Source of the DNA: Prorocentrum cordatum
Taxonomy: Eukaryota > Sar > Dinophyceae > Prorocentrales > Prorocentraceae
Assembly (NCBI GenBank): GCA_963575745.1
Contig: CAUYUJ010022549.1
Location: forward strand, 58,009 to 122,008
Length of the DNA stretch: 64,000 bases
Direction: 5' to 3'
Of this stretch, positions 9,828 through 20,345 are shown one piece after another. Under the pieces are notes generated by a model that was not told the origin of the DNA, did no database searches, and worked only from the letters and a program-made list of their open reading frames with translations. Made by a program: the position numbers and the translations under genes. Position 1 is the stretch's first letter; the number at the start of each line of letters is the position of its first letter.

Positions 9828-10745
9828 TGGTGGTTTTGGTTTTGGTTCCGGTTCCAGTTCCGGTTCCGGTTTTGGTTCCGGTTTTGGTTTTGGTTCCGGT
9901 TCCGGTTCCTGTTCCGATTCAGTTTTTTTTTTTTTTTTTCCTTCTTGTGGGGCTGGAGAAGGCTCCTTTGGTCATGGTTCCAGTTATGGTTCCGGTTCTG
10001 GCTTCTTTCTTCGGATCCAGGCCTGAAGAAGACCTTCAGGTTCTGGTCTCGGTTCTGTTTCCGGTTCCGGTTTCCTTTTTCTTCGGGGGTTTGAAGAGCA
10101 CCCTCCAGGTAACGGTCCTGGTTCTGGTTTTGGTTCCGGTTCCGGTTCCGGTGTCCGTTTTCTTTCGCCTCAAAGAAGACCCCCGGGGTCACGGTTCCGG
10201 TTGTGGTTCCGGTTCCAGTTTCTTTCTTGTCATGGCCTCGAAGAAGATTTCCTGGTCACGGTTTTGGTTCTTGTTCCGGTTATGGTTCTGGTTTCCTTTT
10301 TCTCTTGGCCTCGAAAGACCCCCTGGTCACGGTTCCGGTTCTGGTTCCGGTTCCTGTTCTGGTTTCTTTCTTCTTCTGTCTTCTAAGAAGACCTGCAGGT
10401 CACGGTTCCGGTTTTGGCTCCGTTTTTTTTGTTGTTTTTCCATCCCGTGGCCTCAAAGAAGACCCCCCTTGTCACGGTTCTGGTTTGGGTTCCGGTTCCG
10501 GTTCGTTTCTTTTTGGGGCCTTCGAAGAAGACCCCGCAGGTCACGGTTCCGGTTTTGGTTCCGGTTCTGGTTCCGGTTTCCTCCTTCTCCTGGCTTCGAA
10601 GAAGACCCCGCAGGTCACGGTTCCAGTTTTGGTTCCGGTTCCAGTTCCGGTTTCCTTCATCTTCTGTCTTCGAAATCGACCCCCTTGGTCACGGTTCCGG
10701 TTTTGGTTCGGGTTCCGGTTCCGGCTTCCTTCTTCGTCTGTCTTC
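9828..10745 (+). repeat. GGTTCC/GGTTTT minisatellite
   Basis: Runs of GGTTCCGGTT and GGTTTTGGTT hexamers are separated about every 80-100 bases by a spacer of the type CTTCGAAGAAGACCCC.CAGGTCACGGTTCC, roughly ten times. Two forward frames stay open for about 1 kb because the hexamers lack stops. A single detached unit with GGTCACGGTTCCGGTTCTGG lies at about 12515-12550. Confidence 0.9.
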
Positions 10746-10904
10746 GAAGAAGATCTAGAGGCTTACGCCACATCCGCCGACCCCTATATAAGGTACTGCG
10801 CCTCCAGGACTGCATTTCACGAGGCTTGTCCGAATCATGACACGGCGCTCGACATCGTTCCTGTTGCTTCGTTGCTGTCATCGTACCTCTTGGTGCTCTT
10901 TTGT

Positions 10905-11225
10905 GGCCTCTTGGTGGCATCTTGGCCTGTCTGCAGGCCATGTCCGGCCGTCTCGAGGCATCTTGGGGCCAAGTTTTGGGGCCTCTTTGGGGCTTCCTGG
11001 GGGCTTCTTGGAGGCCTTTGAGGTTCTTTTGGGGGTCCCTCAGGGCCTCTTGGGCTGTTCTTGGGGCAGGCTGGGGGCGTCTTGGGGCCGAAGGCTCGAA
11101 CAGGTGTCGTCTTGGGGCCGTCTGGGGGCCCTCTTGGGCTGTCTTGGGGGCTTCGGGGGCTGTTGTTGTACCCTCTTCGACCCTTCTTGGGGGTCCCTTT
11201 GGCCGTCTGGGGCCGATGCGCGCAC
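10905..11225 (+). repeat. 'cttggggcc' repeat array
   Basis: Forward-orientation units such as CTTGGGGCCTC and GGGCTGTCTTGGGG, the reverse complement of the array at 8.2-8.8 kb. It abuts the small Cys-rich frame at 11227. Confidence 0.85.
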
Positions 11226-11226
11226 G

Positions 11227-11466
11227 GGGGCGAAAAAGTTTGAATGCTCCGCGTGCCCACCGAACGGGGACGGGAAGAAACCAGCGTTTTCAGACGGGGG
11301 CCATTTGTCGAAAGACCAGAAGAAGAATTATTTCAAGCGAAACAACCCAGTTGTGTGCGCGAAGTGTTTTAAAGCGGGACGAGCGCCGCGGAGAGACCCT
11401 CCGAAACGCCCGGCGGAACCAAGTGACGAGCATTGCGACAAGGCACGGAAGTTGCGAGGAATCTGA
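11227..11466 (+). CDS. Small Cys-rich zinc-ribbon-like exon or gene fragment
   Basis: The last 80 residues of a frame that stays open through the preceding repeat have a clearly different, protein-like composition: FECSACPP, a Lys-rich HLSKDQKKNYFKRN segment, then VVCAKCFKAG and a charged tail ending at TGA 11464-11466. The two CxxC pairs about 30 residues apart suggest a small zinc-binding domain. No start codon is obvious inside the segment, so it is more likely an exon or truncated gene than a complete protein. Function unknown. Confidence 0.4.
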   Translation, partial: GAKKFECSACPPNGDGKKPAFSDGGHLSKDQKKNYFKRNNPVVCAKCFKAGRAPRRDPPKRPAEPSDEHCDKARKLRGI

Positions 11467-11689
11467 CCGCTGGGGACGGGATGGATAAGGGGGACGTGGA
11501 GGAGGGAGGATGGGGGAGCAGCCAAAGGCGGAGAAGGTGAAAAGTGAGCCAGTGGAGGGAATACGAGACAGAAAGCTGAGAGGGGAGACGGGAGGAGGGG
11601 GCGGAAGAGGAGGATGAGAAGGAGCAGGAGAACACGACGAGGACGACAATGGCGGCGACAGACTCGACGGCGTAGGCTGGGCACCTTTT
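11467..11689. other. Purine-rich spacer
   Basis: A GGGAGGAGG-type purine tract with 'cgacgaggacgac' at its end. Reverse-strand open frames read as Ser/Leu/Pro low complexity. No gene is seen. Confidence 0.5.
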
Positions 11690-12840
11690 TGGGGCCATCT
11701 TGGGGGCTTCGTTGACCGTTGTGGGAGCCTCTGGCGCCGTCGTCGTGAGAATCCTCTCGGGGGCCTGCGGGAGGCAGTTTGGAGGCTTCTGGGGAGCTGT
11801 TTTGGGGCAGCTTGGGGCTTTTTTTGGGCTTGTTGGGGGCCTCTTGGGGGCTTCTTGGAGCCTCTTGGAGGCCTCTTGGGGCCTCCTTGGCGCCTTTTGG
11901 GGCGGAAGGCTAGAATTTTAGGTTCGTGGTCCCCGTCTGGAGCCTTTCTTGGGCCCCTCTGTGGGCCCTCTTGGACTGTCTGAAGGCCCTCTTGAGCCGT
12001 TTTGAGGCGCTCTTGGGCCGTGTTGGGGCCCACTTGGGAGCCTCTCGGGTCGTCTTGATGCCGTCTTGGGGGCTTCTTTCGCCGTCTTGGAGCGTCGGAA
12101 GCCCGAAAAAACGCGAAGGCCAAAAACGTTGAAAAAACCAATGGAAATCGACGATTTTGGCCTCTTGGGGCCATCTTGGGAGGCGTCTTGGAAGCTTCTT
12201 GGGGCGTCTTGGAGGCATCTGGGGCCATCTGGAGGCCATCTTGACCGTCTTCGAGTGTTTTTTCGGCGACTCGGGGCCCTCTTGGACCGTCTGCAGAGCT
12301 TCTTGGGAGCCTCTTCGCTCGTTTGCGGCCCCCCCAGCAGACTCTCTGGAGCGGATGACCCCCCCCGGACCGCGCCGGCGGATCCCGGGGAATCCGGCCG
12401 GACCCCCCCCCCCCCCCTCCAAAACGACCGGACCAGGCTCCGGGGGGAGGGGTTTGGGGAGGGGGGAAGCATCTCACACGCCGATGACCCCAAGGGGTCG
12501 GCGGACTCCTTTTGGTCACGGTTCCGGTTCTGGTTCCGGTTTTGGTTGCGGTTTCCCTTTTCTCGTGGGGCGATATTGGGAACCTCTTGGTCCGTCTCGG
12601 AGCGTCGGAAAGCCGTAAAGGCGCGAAGGCCAACGATTCTCAAAAACGTTAAGAAAAACGCAGATTTTTGATTCGTGAGGCCCTTTCGGGAGGCCTCTTG
12701 GGCAGTCTTGGGAGCATCTTGTTCCGTCTTGGGGGCCATCTTTGGCCAGCCATGTTCGGCCGTCTTGACCTCCTGAAGCTCTCTTCGGAGCCTCGTCGGG
12801 CAATCTTGGAAGCCTCTCGGGCCGTCTTGGCCGCGCGGTG
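11690..12840 (+). repeat. 'cttggggcc' array with about 510-bp higher-order unit
   Basis: Forward 'cttggggcc' repeats fill 11690-12340 and 12670-12840. A longer module built around GTCTTGGAGCGTCGGAAGCC, then AAAACGCGAAGGCCAA and an A-rich end, occurs at about 12085-12165 and about 12595-12665, giving a higher-order spacing of about 510 bases. Between them lie poly-C (12405-12418), a GGGGAGGGG stretch and the detached GGTTCC unit. No genes. Confidence 0.75.
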
Positions 12841-12899
12841 GCGTCACCATGACAATCCTGGGGTGGCCCAGACCAGCCAGGATTTGACACTGTGGAGGA

Positions 12900-12985
12900 A
12901 TAGTCGTGCCCGGGCCCCGGGCCTGGGCACCGGGCCCCGGGCCCCGGCCCCCCTGCCGCGGGCACTGGCACTGGGCACCGACCGG
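12900..12985. repeat. GGGCCCCGGG palindromic run
   Basis: Repeated CCCGGGCCCCGGGCC words, each self-complementary, alternate with GGGCACTGG-type words over about 80 bases, marking the edge of the GAT/GAC array. Confidence 0.7.
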
Positions 12986-13860
12986 ACCACGATGACAATG
13001 TTTCCGATGACGACTACGATGATAATGATGACGATGACAGTGGCGATGGCGACGACGACGTTGAGGGGAAGGTCAATAACGATTACGACGACGATGATGA
13101 TGATGCTGATGATGGTGATGCTGATGGTGCTGACGATGTTGTCAACGATGATTTCCATGACAATGACGACGACGATGACGGCAACGACGATATGCGAATG
13201 GCTTGATTAACGATGGCGATGACCACGATGACGATGACAATGGCGTTGGCGACGACGATGTTGAGGGGAAGGTAGCGATGACGATGACGAGAGTGGCGAC
13301 GTTGAGGATCAGGACGGGGATGACGATGCTGCTGGCGATGTTTTCTATGACGATGACGACGACGATGTGCGGACGGATTTGTATTGATGACGGTGACGAC
13401 GATGGCAATGGCGATGACGATGATTATGCTGACGACGATGTTGATCGGAAGGCCAAGATTGCGCCGACGATGATGATGATGACGGTGCTGCTGACGGTGA
13501 TGTTGTGATACCGCTGTTTTTTTGAATGGCGGCGTACATATTGACGTGTATATTGTCCAACTTGAATCGGTTGGCCATAACGACGACGCTGACGTTGACG
13601 ATGATGATGACGACCTGGATGATGACGACGACGCTGACGCTGCCGCTGGCGATGCTGCTGCGGGTCATATGATTGGTTTCGCCTGCATCTTTATGCGGTA
13701 TATCCAGCTTATTGCGAACGCGCATGGCGATGACGATGGCGGCGCTGACGACGACGATGATGATGACGAGGCTGTTGATGATGAGAAAGAGGACGGTAAT
13801 GATGACGAATACGGCTTTGTTGAAGATCGTGAGGGTGTGACGACGAGCTTGATGAGGATG
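12985..13860. repeat. GAT/GAC trinucleotide-rich region
   Basis: Degenerate (GATGAC)n sequence, with 'gttgaggggaaggt' recurring at about 13060 and 13260 as a longer repeat unit. 13515-13600 and 13660-13730 are less repetitive. The Asp- or Ile/Val-rich open frames on either strand are composition artefacts. Confidence 0.85.
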
Positions 13861-13898
13861 ATCGTGGGATCCTCGTGCTGTTGCTGTTTCGGTCTTCG

Positions 13899-13924
13899 TC
13901 CGTAGCCATCGTTGGTTCCAATGG
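13899..13924 (+). other. Possible second spliced-leader-like match
   Basis: TCCGTAGCCAT is identical to the first 11 bases of the dinoflagellate spliced leader. It is followed by CGTTGGTTCCAATGG, which matches the remainder only loosely (TTGG and AA positions). It lies at the edge of a repeat and in front of no established gene, so the match could be chance. Confidence 0.25.
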
Positions 13925-14157
13925 CGCCGCCGTTGTGCCAGCGATGTGGCGTCGTCCAGTGCGCCGAGCTCGCATCCACATCCTTGCGCCACGCCTGGCG
14001 TTTTGAGGAAGGCCTCAAGCGGGCCTGGTCTAGCCGTACGCAGGCCCGCTGAAGCGTCCATAAGGCCGCTGGCGGGGCGCGCAGGCTCTGCTCGCCGCCA
14101 TGGAGAAGCAAACGTGCTCCCGCGCGCGTCGGCTTCTCCGGGGATCGGCGTCCATGT

Positions 14158-14394
14158 TTGCGCGCGCCGCGTTTGCGTTTTGTGGTCCTTCCCAAATCGG
14201 TCTATTGGGCGTGCTGCGAGCAGTGCCGCGCCCACGCCTGGCCTTTGGATCGCCCGCGCAACAACCCGCGCTCCAGACCGCGGAGGGTGGACCACAAGGT
14301 TCTCTCGAAGGGCGCTGAACTGCTCATGTGTAGCTCTTGCATCGCGAATTCGGCTGCAATGGCATGGGCGGCATCCATTTTCGATGCATATTGA
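14158..14394 (+). CDS. Small Cys-rich open frame, possible zinc-binding fragment
   Basis: The 78-residue frame contains YWACCEQCRAHAW and, about 30 residues later, LLMCSSCIANSAA, i.e. two CxxC pairs with basic residues between them. This spacing resembles small zinc ribbons and is similar in layout to the frame at 11227-11466, but the sequences are not obviously related. The upstream sequence changes frame, so an intact gene is not evident. Overlapping frames on both strands are open because of GC content. Very tentative; function unknown. Confidence 0.2.
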   Translation: MRAPRLRFVVLPKSVYWACCEQCRAHAWPLDRPRNNPRSRPRRVDHKVLSKGAELLMCSSCIANSAAMAWAASIFDAY

Positions 14395-14399
14395 GGCGG

Positions 14400-15480
14400 G
14401 AATGCGGCGTTCTGGCGTTGTCCGTAGGCGCTTCGCTGCCCGCCTTGCTACGTCGCGGGCCGTCGCCCAGAGAGCGCTGGAAGCATGGTGAACGTTGCCG
14501 TCTTGCTTGCGCGGGCGCGTTGGGCGATGCGTTGCCGCCGACGGGCGACGCAGCTCGAGCGCCGCGTTCCTGTGAAAATGCCCCTTCGAGTAGTAGACGC
14601 CCACCGCGCCCCTGCATCCGAATAGGCGACGCGTTAGTTGTGAATGGGTCGCTTAGCGCCCGTTGGAAATACTTCGTGGCCCGCTCCCGTAGGCCTGCGC
14701 GGGCGGCGGCGGCAGAGGCGGGCGCGCGCCCGCGGGCCGGCCGCGCGCGGCTGGTGGCCGGGGACTTTTACCTCGCGGACGCGGCCTCCAAGCGCCGCTG
14801 GCCCAGCGACGCCGCGCCCTCGCCCGAGCGCCCGCCGCGCCGCCGCCTGCAGGCGGCGCCGGCGGCCGAGGAGGGGCGCGCCGCGGAGGCCGGCTCGGCG
14901 GCGGCCGCGGCCCGACCTGCGCGCCCCGCTCGCGGAGGCTTGCGGCGCGGCTGCTTGTGGGGGGCCCGCGCCGCTGCTGGCGCGCCGCCTCCGCCGGCGG
15001 CGACGTCTGGCTACTTTTGCGCTCTCTGTCAGCAGGCCGGCGCCGGGGGGCTGGGCGTCGTTCGGCGCGGCGCCTTCGCGCGCAAGCAGCGGCCCCCCTC
15101 GTCGATGGGGCCCAGGCGCCCCGATCGCCCCCCGTCTTGCCCTGCGTCGCCAGGTCGCCAGGGCGCCCTTCTCAGAGCGGTTCCCCGCCGCGTGGGGGCC
15201 GCCGACGAGCAGCTCGCTCTCTGGGTCGCTTCGCGTTCCGCCGCCCCCAGGGGCTTCCACCCGAATCGCCGACTAGGCGAGGCTGATGTTTGCCAAGGCG
15301 GGGCTGGCGTCCCGGAAACCCGCGCGACGCTTCCCGGAGGGTGCAGGGCTGCGCGGGCCTTGGAACATTCCACTTCGCGCGGACGCACGGCGGTGGATAA
15401 TGCCGCTCCGCCTCGCCCCAGGGCGGCTCAGGCCCGCTCGGGTGGAACTCTACGGGGGCGCGGCGCCCCCCCGAGGCGGC
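14400..15480. other. Extremely GC-rich stretch, no gene called
   Basis: Several long frames on both strands are open at once, encoding Ala/Arg/Pro-rich sequence. One forward frame (14337-15644) has a CALCQQ motif and some protein-like parts near 14630-14800 but runs straight into the satellite. Open frames in many phases are expected at this GC content, so none is annotated. Confidence 0.4.
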
Positions 15481-17230
15481 CGCTCAGTCTGCCGCGGGTT
15501 CGCTTTGGGGGGGGGCGGCGTCTGTGGGCGCAGCCTTTCTTAACAGTCGTTCCGTTGGAGGTCCGATCGCTCCTCTTTTGCCGCCCCCGTCGTTGCCGGT
15601 GGGTTTCGCGGGGGTTTTCGCGGAGGGGGCTCGTTGGTTTCTAGGGGGGGTCTCGATTGTGCAGCTGTTCCTGCGCATGTTTGTTGCGCCATCCTCCTCG
15701 CCTCTTCTGTTGGCCCAAGGGCTGGTGCGTTTCGAGGGGGGGCCCTGGCTGCCCCCCCCCCCCCTTCCCTCGTTCGCCCCATCCCGGCGAACCGCGGTTC
15801 TCTTGACGGGCGGGGCGGGCTTCGGGATCCCGCGGCCCCCGCGCCGGGTTTCGCCATTGGCGCGCTGCTCTTTGGGAAGGGACCCCCTCTTGCATCTCTC
15901 TCTTATATCCCCTCCTCTGTTCCCCTCCCCGCCCAGTGTGCCGCGGCTTCGTAGCGGGGGGGGGGGGCGTCTGTGGGCTCCGTTGGAGAAGACTACTCGC
16001 CCCTCTTTTGCCGCCCCCTTCGTTGCCATTGGCTTTCGCGGGGGGCGCGACGGTTTCTCGGAGGAACCGCGGTTGTGCAGCTGTTCCTGTTGGCGCCCTC
16101 TGTTGGCCAAGGGCCGGTGTGTTTCTAGGAGGGGCCCTGGCTGGCTGGCCCCTTCCACGCCCCTCCCCCCTTCTCTCGTTCGCCCCGCCCTAGCGAACCA
16201 CGATTTCGTTGGCGAGCGGGGCGGGCCAGGGGGGCCCGCGGTTCCCGCGCCGGGTTTCGTCGTTGGCATGCTTCTCCTGGGAGGGGCCCTCTCTTGCATT
16301 CCCCCCTCGTGCCCCTCCTCCGCCCCCCTCCCCGCCCAGCTTGCCGCGGCTGCATGGCGCGGGGGGCGTCTGTGGGCACAGCGCTTTGTCCTTCGACAGT
16401 TGCTCCGTTGGAGGTCCGCTCGCCCCTCTTTTGCCGCGCCCTTCGCTGCCGCGGGGGTTCGCGGGGGACTTGCGGGCTTCTAGGAGGGGCCCCGGTTGTG
16501 CAGCTGTTCCTGTGTATGTTTGTTTCGCCATCTTACGTCCTCTGTTGGCCAAGGGCTGGCGCGTTTCTAGGAGGGGCCCTGGCTGGCCTACCTTCCCCCC
16601 CCCCCTTGCTCGTTCGCCCCATCCTGGCGAACCGCGATTTCGCTGACGAGCGGGGCGGGCCCGGGGATCCCGCGGCTTCCGCGCCTGGTTTCGTCATTGG
16701 CATGCTTCTCTTGGGAGCCCCCCCCCCCCCCCCGTGCCATTCCCGTTCAGTTTGCCGCGGCTCCGTGGCGGGGGGGGCGCCCACGGGCGCGACTTTTTCT
16801 TATTTTTTGTTTTTGTTAGAAGCAGTTGCTCCGTTAGGAGTCCGCTCGGTCCTCTTTTGCCGCCCCCTTCGTTGCCGTTGGGTTTCGCGGGGGGCTCGGT
16901 GGTTCCTTGGGGCGGCCCGGTTGTGCAGCTGTTCCTGCGCGCGTTTGGTTCGTCGCCCTTCTTGCGCCATCTGTTGGCCAGGGGCCGGCGCGTTTCTAGG
17001 GGGGGCCCTGGCTGGCCAGCGCCTCCCTCGCCCCCCCCCCCCCCCCCCCCTCTCGTTCGCCCCGTCCTGGCTGACCGCGATGCTTTTGACAGGCGTGATT
17101 CGCCCCGGATTCGGCGGCCACCGCGCGGGTTTTTCTGTCATTGGCAAGCTTCTTTTCGGCGGGGGCTCTCTCTTGCGCCCCCCCAATAACCCTTCCTCTT
17201 TTCTTCTGCCCCATTCATTTTGCCAGGGCA
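15480..17230 (+). repeat. Satellite of about 420 bp unit, four copies
   Basis: The anchor TTGTGCAGCTGTTCC starts at 15657, 16073, 16496 and 16921 (periods 416, 423 and 425). Each unit also carries CTGTTGGCCA, GCGTTTCTAGGAGGGGCCC, a C-rich run, TCGTTCGCCCC, and a closing CTCCTCTTTTGCCGCCCCC box. A partial unit precedes the first anchor. The last unit diverges after about 17050 and becomes the left edge of duplicated block A. Confidence 0.9.
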
Positions 17231-17879
17231 TCGTAAACGGGAGGGGCGCGTGCGGGAGCGGCGCTTTCCCGGGGCTGACGCGTCGCGCTAATGAGGCCCC
17301 TGAAGGCGACCGCACTTGCGGACCGGTGCGGGATGGGAAACCCAATGGCGCGAGTTGCCGCGTTTTTTTTCCTCGTCGCATTCCAGCGCGAAGTATGCAT
17401 TTTGGGAGAACCCGTTGAATTCCTCCACGTGGAAGCAGCCGTGGATGATTTCTCAGGCCTCTGCTATCGCGTGCGGGCGGTTACCGGGGGGCCCCTGGTG
17501 GCCGGGCGGGGGGGGGCGGGGGTTGGGGGGGGCGCGTTAATGCGTTTCGCCCCTTTTTCAGACGCCCTCCCGTGCGCCGCGCGCCGGGCTGGGCGGATTT
17601 GTCTGCGCGCTGTGCGACGCATTGTGGCGTGTTTCACTTGCCGGTTCTTTGCAAAGCGTAAAAGGTTGCGATTGTTCAAGCCTTTCGGGATTCCTGCCGC
17701 TGGACCTATGGGGCAAGCTTCCCGGGCGATTCCCATGGAGGCGACATGTACTTGCGGCGCTAAAGCAGGAAAGCCCGCGCATGTTTCGCCCGTGAAAAAA
17801 AGAGACAAGTGGCCGCTGGAGCGGGGCGAAGGAACTCAGGAAGTCCCAGACGCACTCGCCCCCTCCTGTGGAGCTTTCA

Positions 17880-18275
17880 GCGGGCCGGCAGGGGTCGCGT
17901 CGCCCAAGGGGGCGCGTGCGCGCGCAATTAAGGAGTTCTGTGTGCATTGTCCACAATGAGAAGATCGCCTTGTAATTCCCGAAAACTGAATTTAATTTTT
18001 CTGTGGAGCTTTGAGGAGGTCGACGGGGGCGTGTCTCCCCAGGGGGTGCGCGCGCGCGTAGGGAGTTCTGCATTGTCCACAATAAGAAGATCGCCATGTA
18101 GTTCCCAAAAACTGAACTGATTTTTTTTTTTTTGCGGGGCTTCAAGGGGGCCGACGGGGGGCGCGTCGCCTAAGGGGGGCGCGCGCGCGCAATTCGGGAG
18201 TTCTGCATTGTCTACAATAAGAAGACCGCCTTGTAATTCCCTAAAACTGAATTGAACTTTTCCGTGGAGCTTAAA
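17880..18275 (+). repeat. Three-copy tandem repeat, about 130 bp unit (in A)
   Basis: GGAGTTCTG followed by CATTGTCCACAAT and 'aagatcgcc' begins units at about 17931, 18061 and 18196. Each ends in a GC-rich GTCG(C/T)C..AAGGGGG block with CG dinucleotide runs. The counterpart in A' has anchors at about 46088, 46215 and 46343. Confidence 0.85.
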
Positions 18276-18440
18276 ATGGGGGACGAGGATGGGGCGGAGG
18301 GGGGCAGGGGCAGGAGGGGGCTCGGGGGGAGGAGGAGCAGGAGGAGAAGCGCGAGGACGAGCACGACGACGAATCATGATGACCTGCTCCGCCCATGTCG
18401 CCGTCGTCGGCTCAAAGCAGCGCTTCGGCGCTTTTGCTAG

Positions 18441-18760
18441 ATGGACATTGATCTTGACTGCGCGTGGAAGCAATTCGCGCCGAAGCGCGCTGGCGCGCTC
18501 GCGAGGCCCCGTGGACCCGAATCCACGGATCTTGGGGCCCATTCGCGTTGCAGGCAGGCGATCGAGAAAGAGATGGCGAGGCGGCAAGTAGCGGGCGTCT
18601 TTGAGAGAGAAGGATGGCATGAATTGGCGAGGCAGCGAGCATCGGGGGCGCCGCCGTCGGGCCCGACCGCAGTGGCGGGCGCGGGCTTGCCCGCGGTCGC
18701 GCCTGGCGGCAGTGGCGGATGGGGCGGCGGCCGCAGTAGCGGATGGGGCGGCGGTTGGCG
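18441..18760 (+). CDS. Conserved open frame a1 (copy A)
   Basis: From Met 18441 the frame reads WKQFAPKRAGALARPRGP, then an RCRQAIEKEMARRQVAG helix-like segment and REGWHELARQRASG, before running into a Gly/Trp/Arg low-complexity region. The same frame is intact in A' (46590-46895) with only a few residue changes. Conservation of the frame suggests a former coding region, but the downstream parts change frame and no family is recognised. It may be one exon of a larger gene. Confidence 0.3.
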
Positions 18761-19481
18761 ATGCGGACGGGGCGGCGGTCGGAGTCGCGAGGGCCGCGGC
18801 GGCGGAGATCAACGCGGCGGCGAAGGCACGCAGGACCGCTGGGGCACGTGGGGCGGCGGCCGCACGGAGGCGCGGGAAGGCGGCCGCTGGGGCGAGCGGA
18901 GCGATGGCAGCTGGGGCGGCCGGAGCGGGCGGGTAGGCGGCCGCAGTGGCGAATGGGGGGGCGACTGCTCGAGCGGGGCCGCCGGCCCCGCGGGGCAGGC
19001 GGGGGGCTCGCGGCCAACGGGCGCCCTGCTTGCCCCGACGCAGCAGAATCCCATACGGTTGATTCGCGAGAGTGCCCAAGGCGCTCTCGCGGGGGCTACG
19101 CGGCCCCCTCTGGTGGGCCTCGCGGATGGCACAGCGTTGCGTCGCGAAGGGAACGGCGCAGGTGCGCCGGGCGCGGATGCCGCAGTCGCGGAGGCCGCGC
19201 CGCGCGCCGCCGCAGCTGCTGGGGCATCGCCGCAAACCTACGACCTACTTTTACTACAGATCGGCCAGATGCTACGCGCGCGGCTGGGGCGGCAACTACA
19301 AGCAACACAGCGCGGCGTTGCAATTCTTCCGAGGGGCGTTGGAAGAACGCGGAGAGACGCGCGTTTTCGATGCCGACGTTGCTGGGGCCATCCCGACCAT
19401 CGTGAAAACATAGAAGTTGGACAGTGGCAGGACAATGCGAGGTGGTAGTTCAGCGACGGCAGTGCCGCGAGCTGGTCTCGG

Positions 19482-19718
19482 TTGGAGATGGTCGCGCATT
19501 TGGGCGCAACTACGATGGGGCACGTAGTGTGCGGCGATGGAAAAGATTGGAGCATTGGCATGGTCAGTTGCGCGATCTGTCCGTGCCCAAACTCGCGCGA
19601 CCACAACAGGCAGGCGAAACGCAGTCGCGAGGGGCCCCCACATGCAGAGAAGCTGCACATGTGGGATTTCCTGCTGCTCCGCACCGACGGCTCGGGCATT
19701 CGCATCCACCCCGAATGA
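19482..19718 (+). CDS. Conserved small Cys/His-containing frame a2 (copy A)
   Basis: A 78-residue frame with MGHVVCGDGKDWSIG, VSCAICPCPNSRD, a basic segment, and MWDFLLLRTDGSGIRIHPE at its end (stop 19716-19718). Copy A' (from 47632) keeps the first two thirds with a few changes and then diverges in frame. The CxICPCP motif hints at metal binding. Function unknown. Confidence 0.25.
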   Translation: MEMVAHLGATTMGHVVCGDGKDWSIGMVSCAICPCPNSRDHNRQAKRSREGPPHAEKLHMWDFLLLRTDGSGIRIHPE

Positions 19719-20069
19719 TTGAAGACGAAATTCAGCGCGTGCGATGTGGGGCCCCGCAGAGGGTCGCGCGGCCGCCGCGGCCGGGCCTCGGTGAGAGCGA
19801 CGGCCCTGGCACGTGCAAGTACTGCAAGACCGTGGACACGCAGGTAACGACGGGGAGGTTCGACGGCGGGAGAGGATCCACCTCTGGGCCGAGGTGGATG
19901 TAAGCATTCGTCGGCGGATGACACCCTGAAGCCGTAGTCTTGGTCGAGGTCGGGGCCGCAGTGGCGCGGGGATCTCCGCCGCAGTGACGGGGGGATCAAT
20001 GTGAAATGCAGTGGCGGGCGTCGCGTTCTGGCAGCAGGTGCGGGCGCCGATGGAAAAGAGTCCGCCTCC

Positions 20070-20345
20070 TCCTCCCTGTCCTCGTCGTCGTCGTCGTCCT
20101 CCTCCAGCTCCTCCTCCTCCTCGTCGTCCTCTTCCTCCTCATCCCCCTCATTCCCCCCCTCCTTCTCCCTCCTCCTCGTCCTCCGCCTCGTCGCCCCCCC
20201 CCCCCCGCCCCCCCCCTCCCCTTCCCCGCGCCCTCCTCGTCCTCCTCCTCCAGCAGAGGCTTCTGCGTAATAATTTGGCCGCCTCTTCCATCCCGCCCCC
20301 TCGCTCTGGCTGGCCCCCCCCCCCCCCCCCCGCGTCCGCGGCCGT
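20070..20345. repeat. CCT/TCC polypyrimidine tract (copy A)
   Basis: A nearly pure pyrimidine strand (CTCCTCCTC, TCGTCGTC, long C runs). Counterpart at 48216-48480. It creates Ser- or Glu-rich phantom frames. Confidence 0.85.

Noticed and set aside
10785-10800. CCTATATAAGG as a TATA box
   Set aside because: Dinoflagellate promoters generally lack canonical TATA boxes, and only repeat sequence lies downstream.
9827-11021. Two overlapping forward frames of 272-337 residues (Val/Pro/Phe-rich)
   Set aside because: Generated by the GGTTCC hexamer array; no domain, and two phases are open at once.
11290-12850. Reverse-strand frames of 310-447 residues rich in Pro, Arg and Lys
   Set aside because: They translate the 'aagaggcc' strand of the repeat array; similar phantom frames occur in every such array.
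13345-14604. Reverse-strand 419-residue frame
   Set aside because: Half of it is the GAT/GAC array read as Ile/Val/Ser, and the rest overlaps GC-rich sequence open in all phases.
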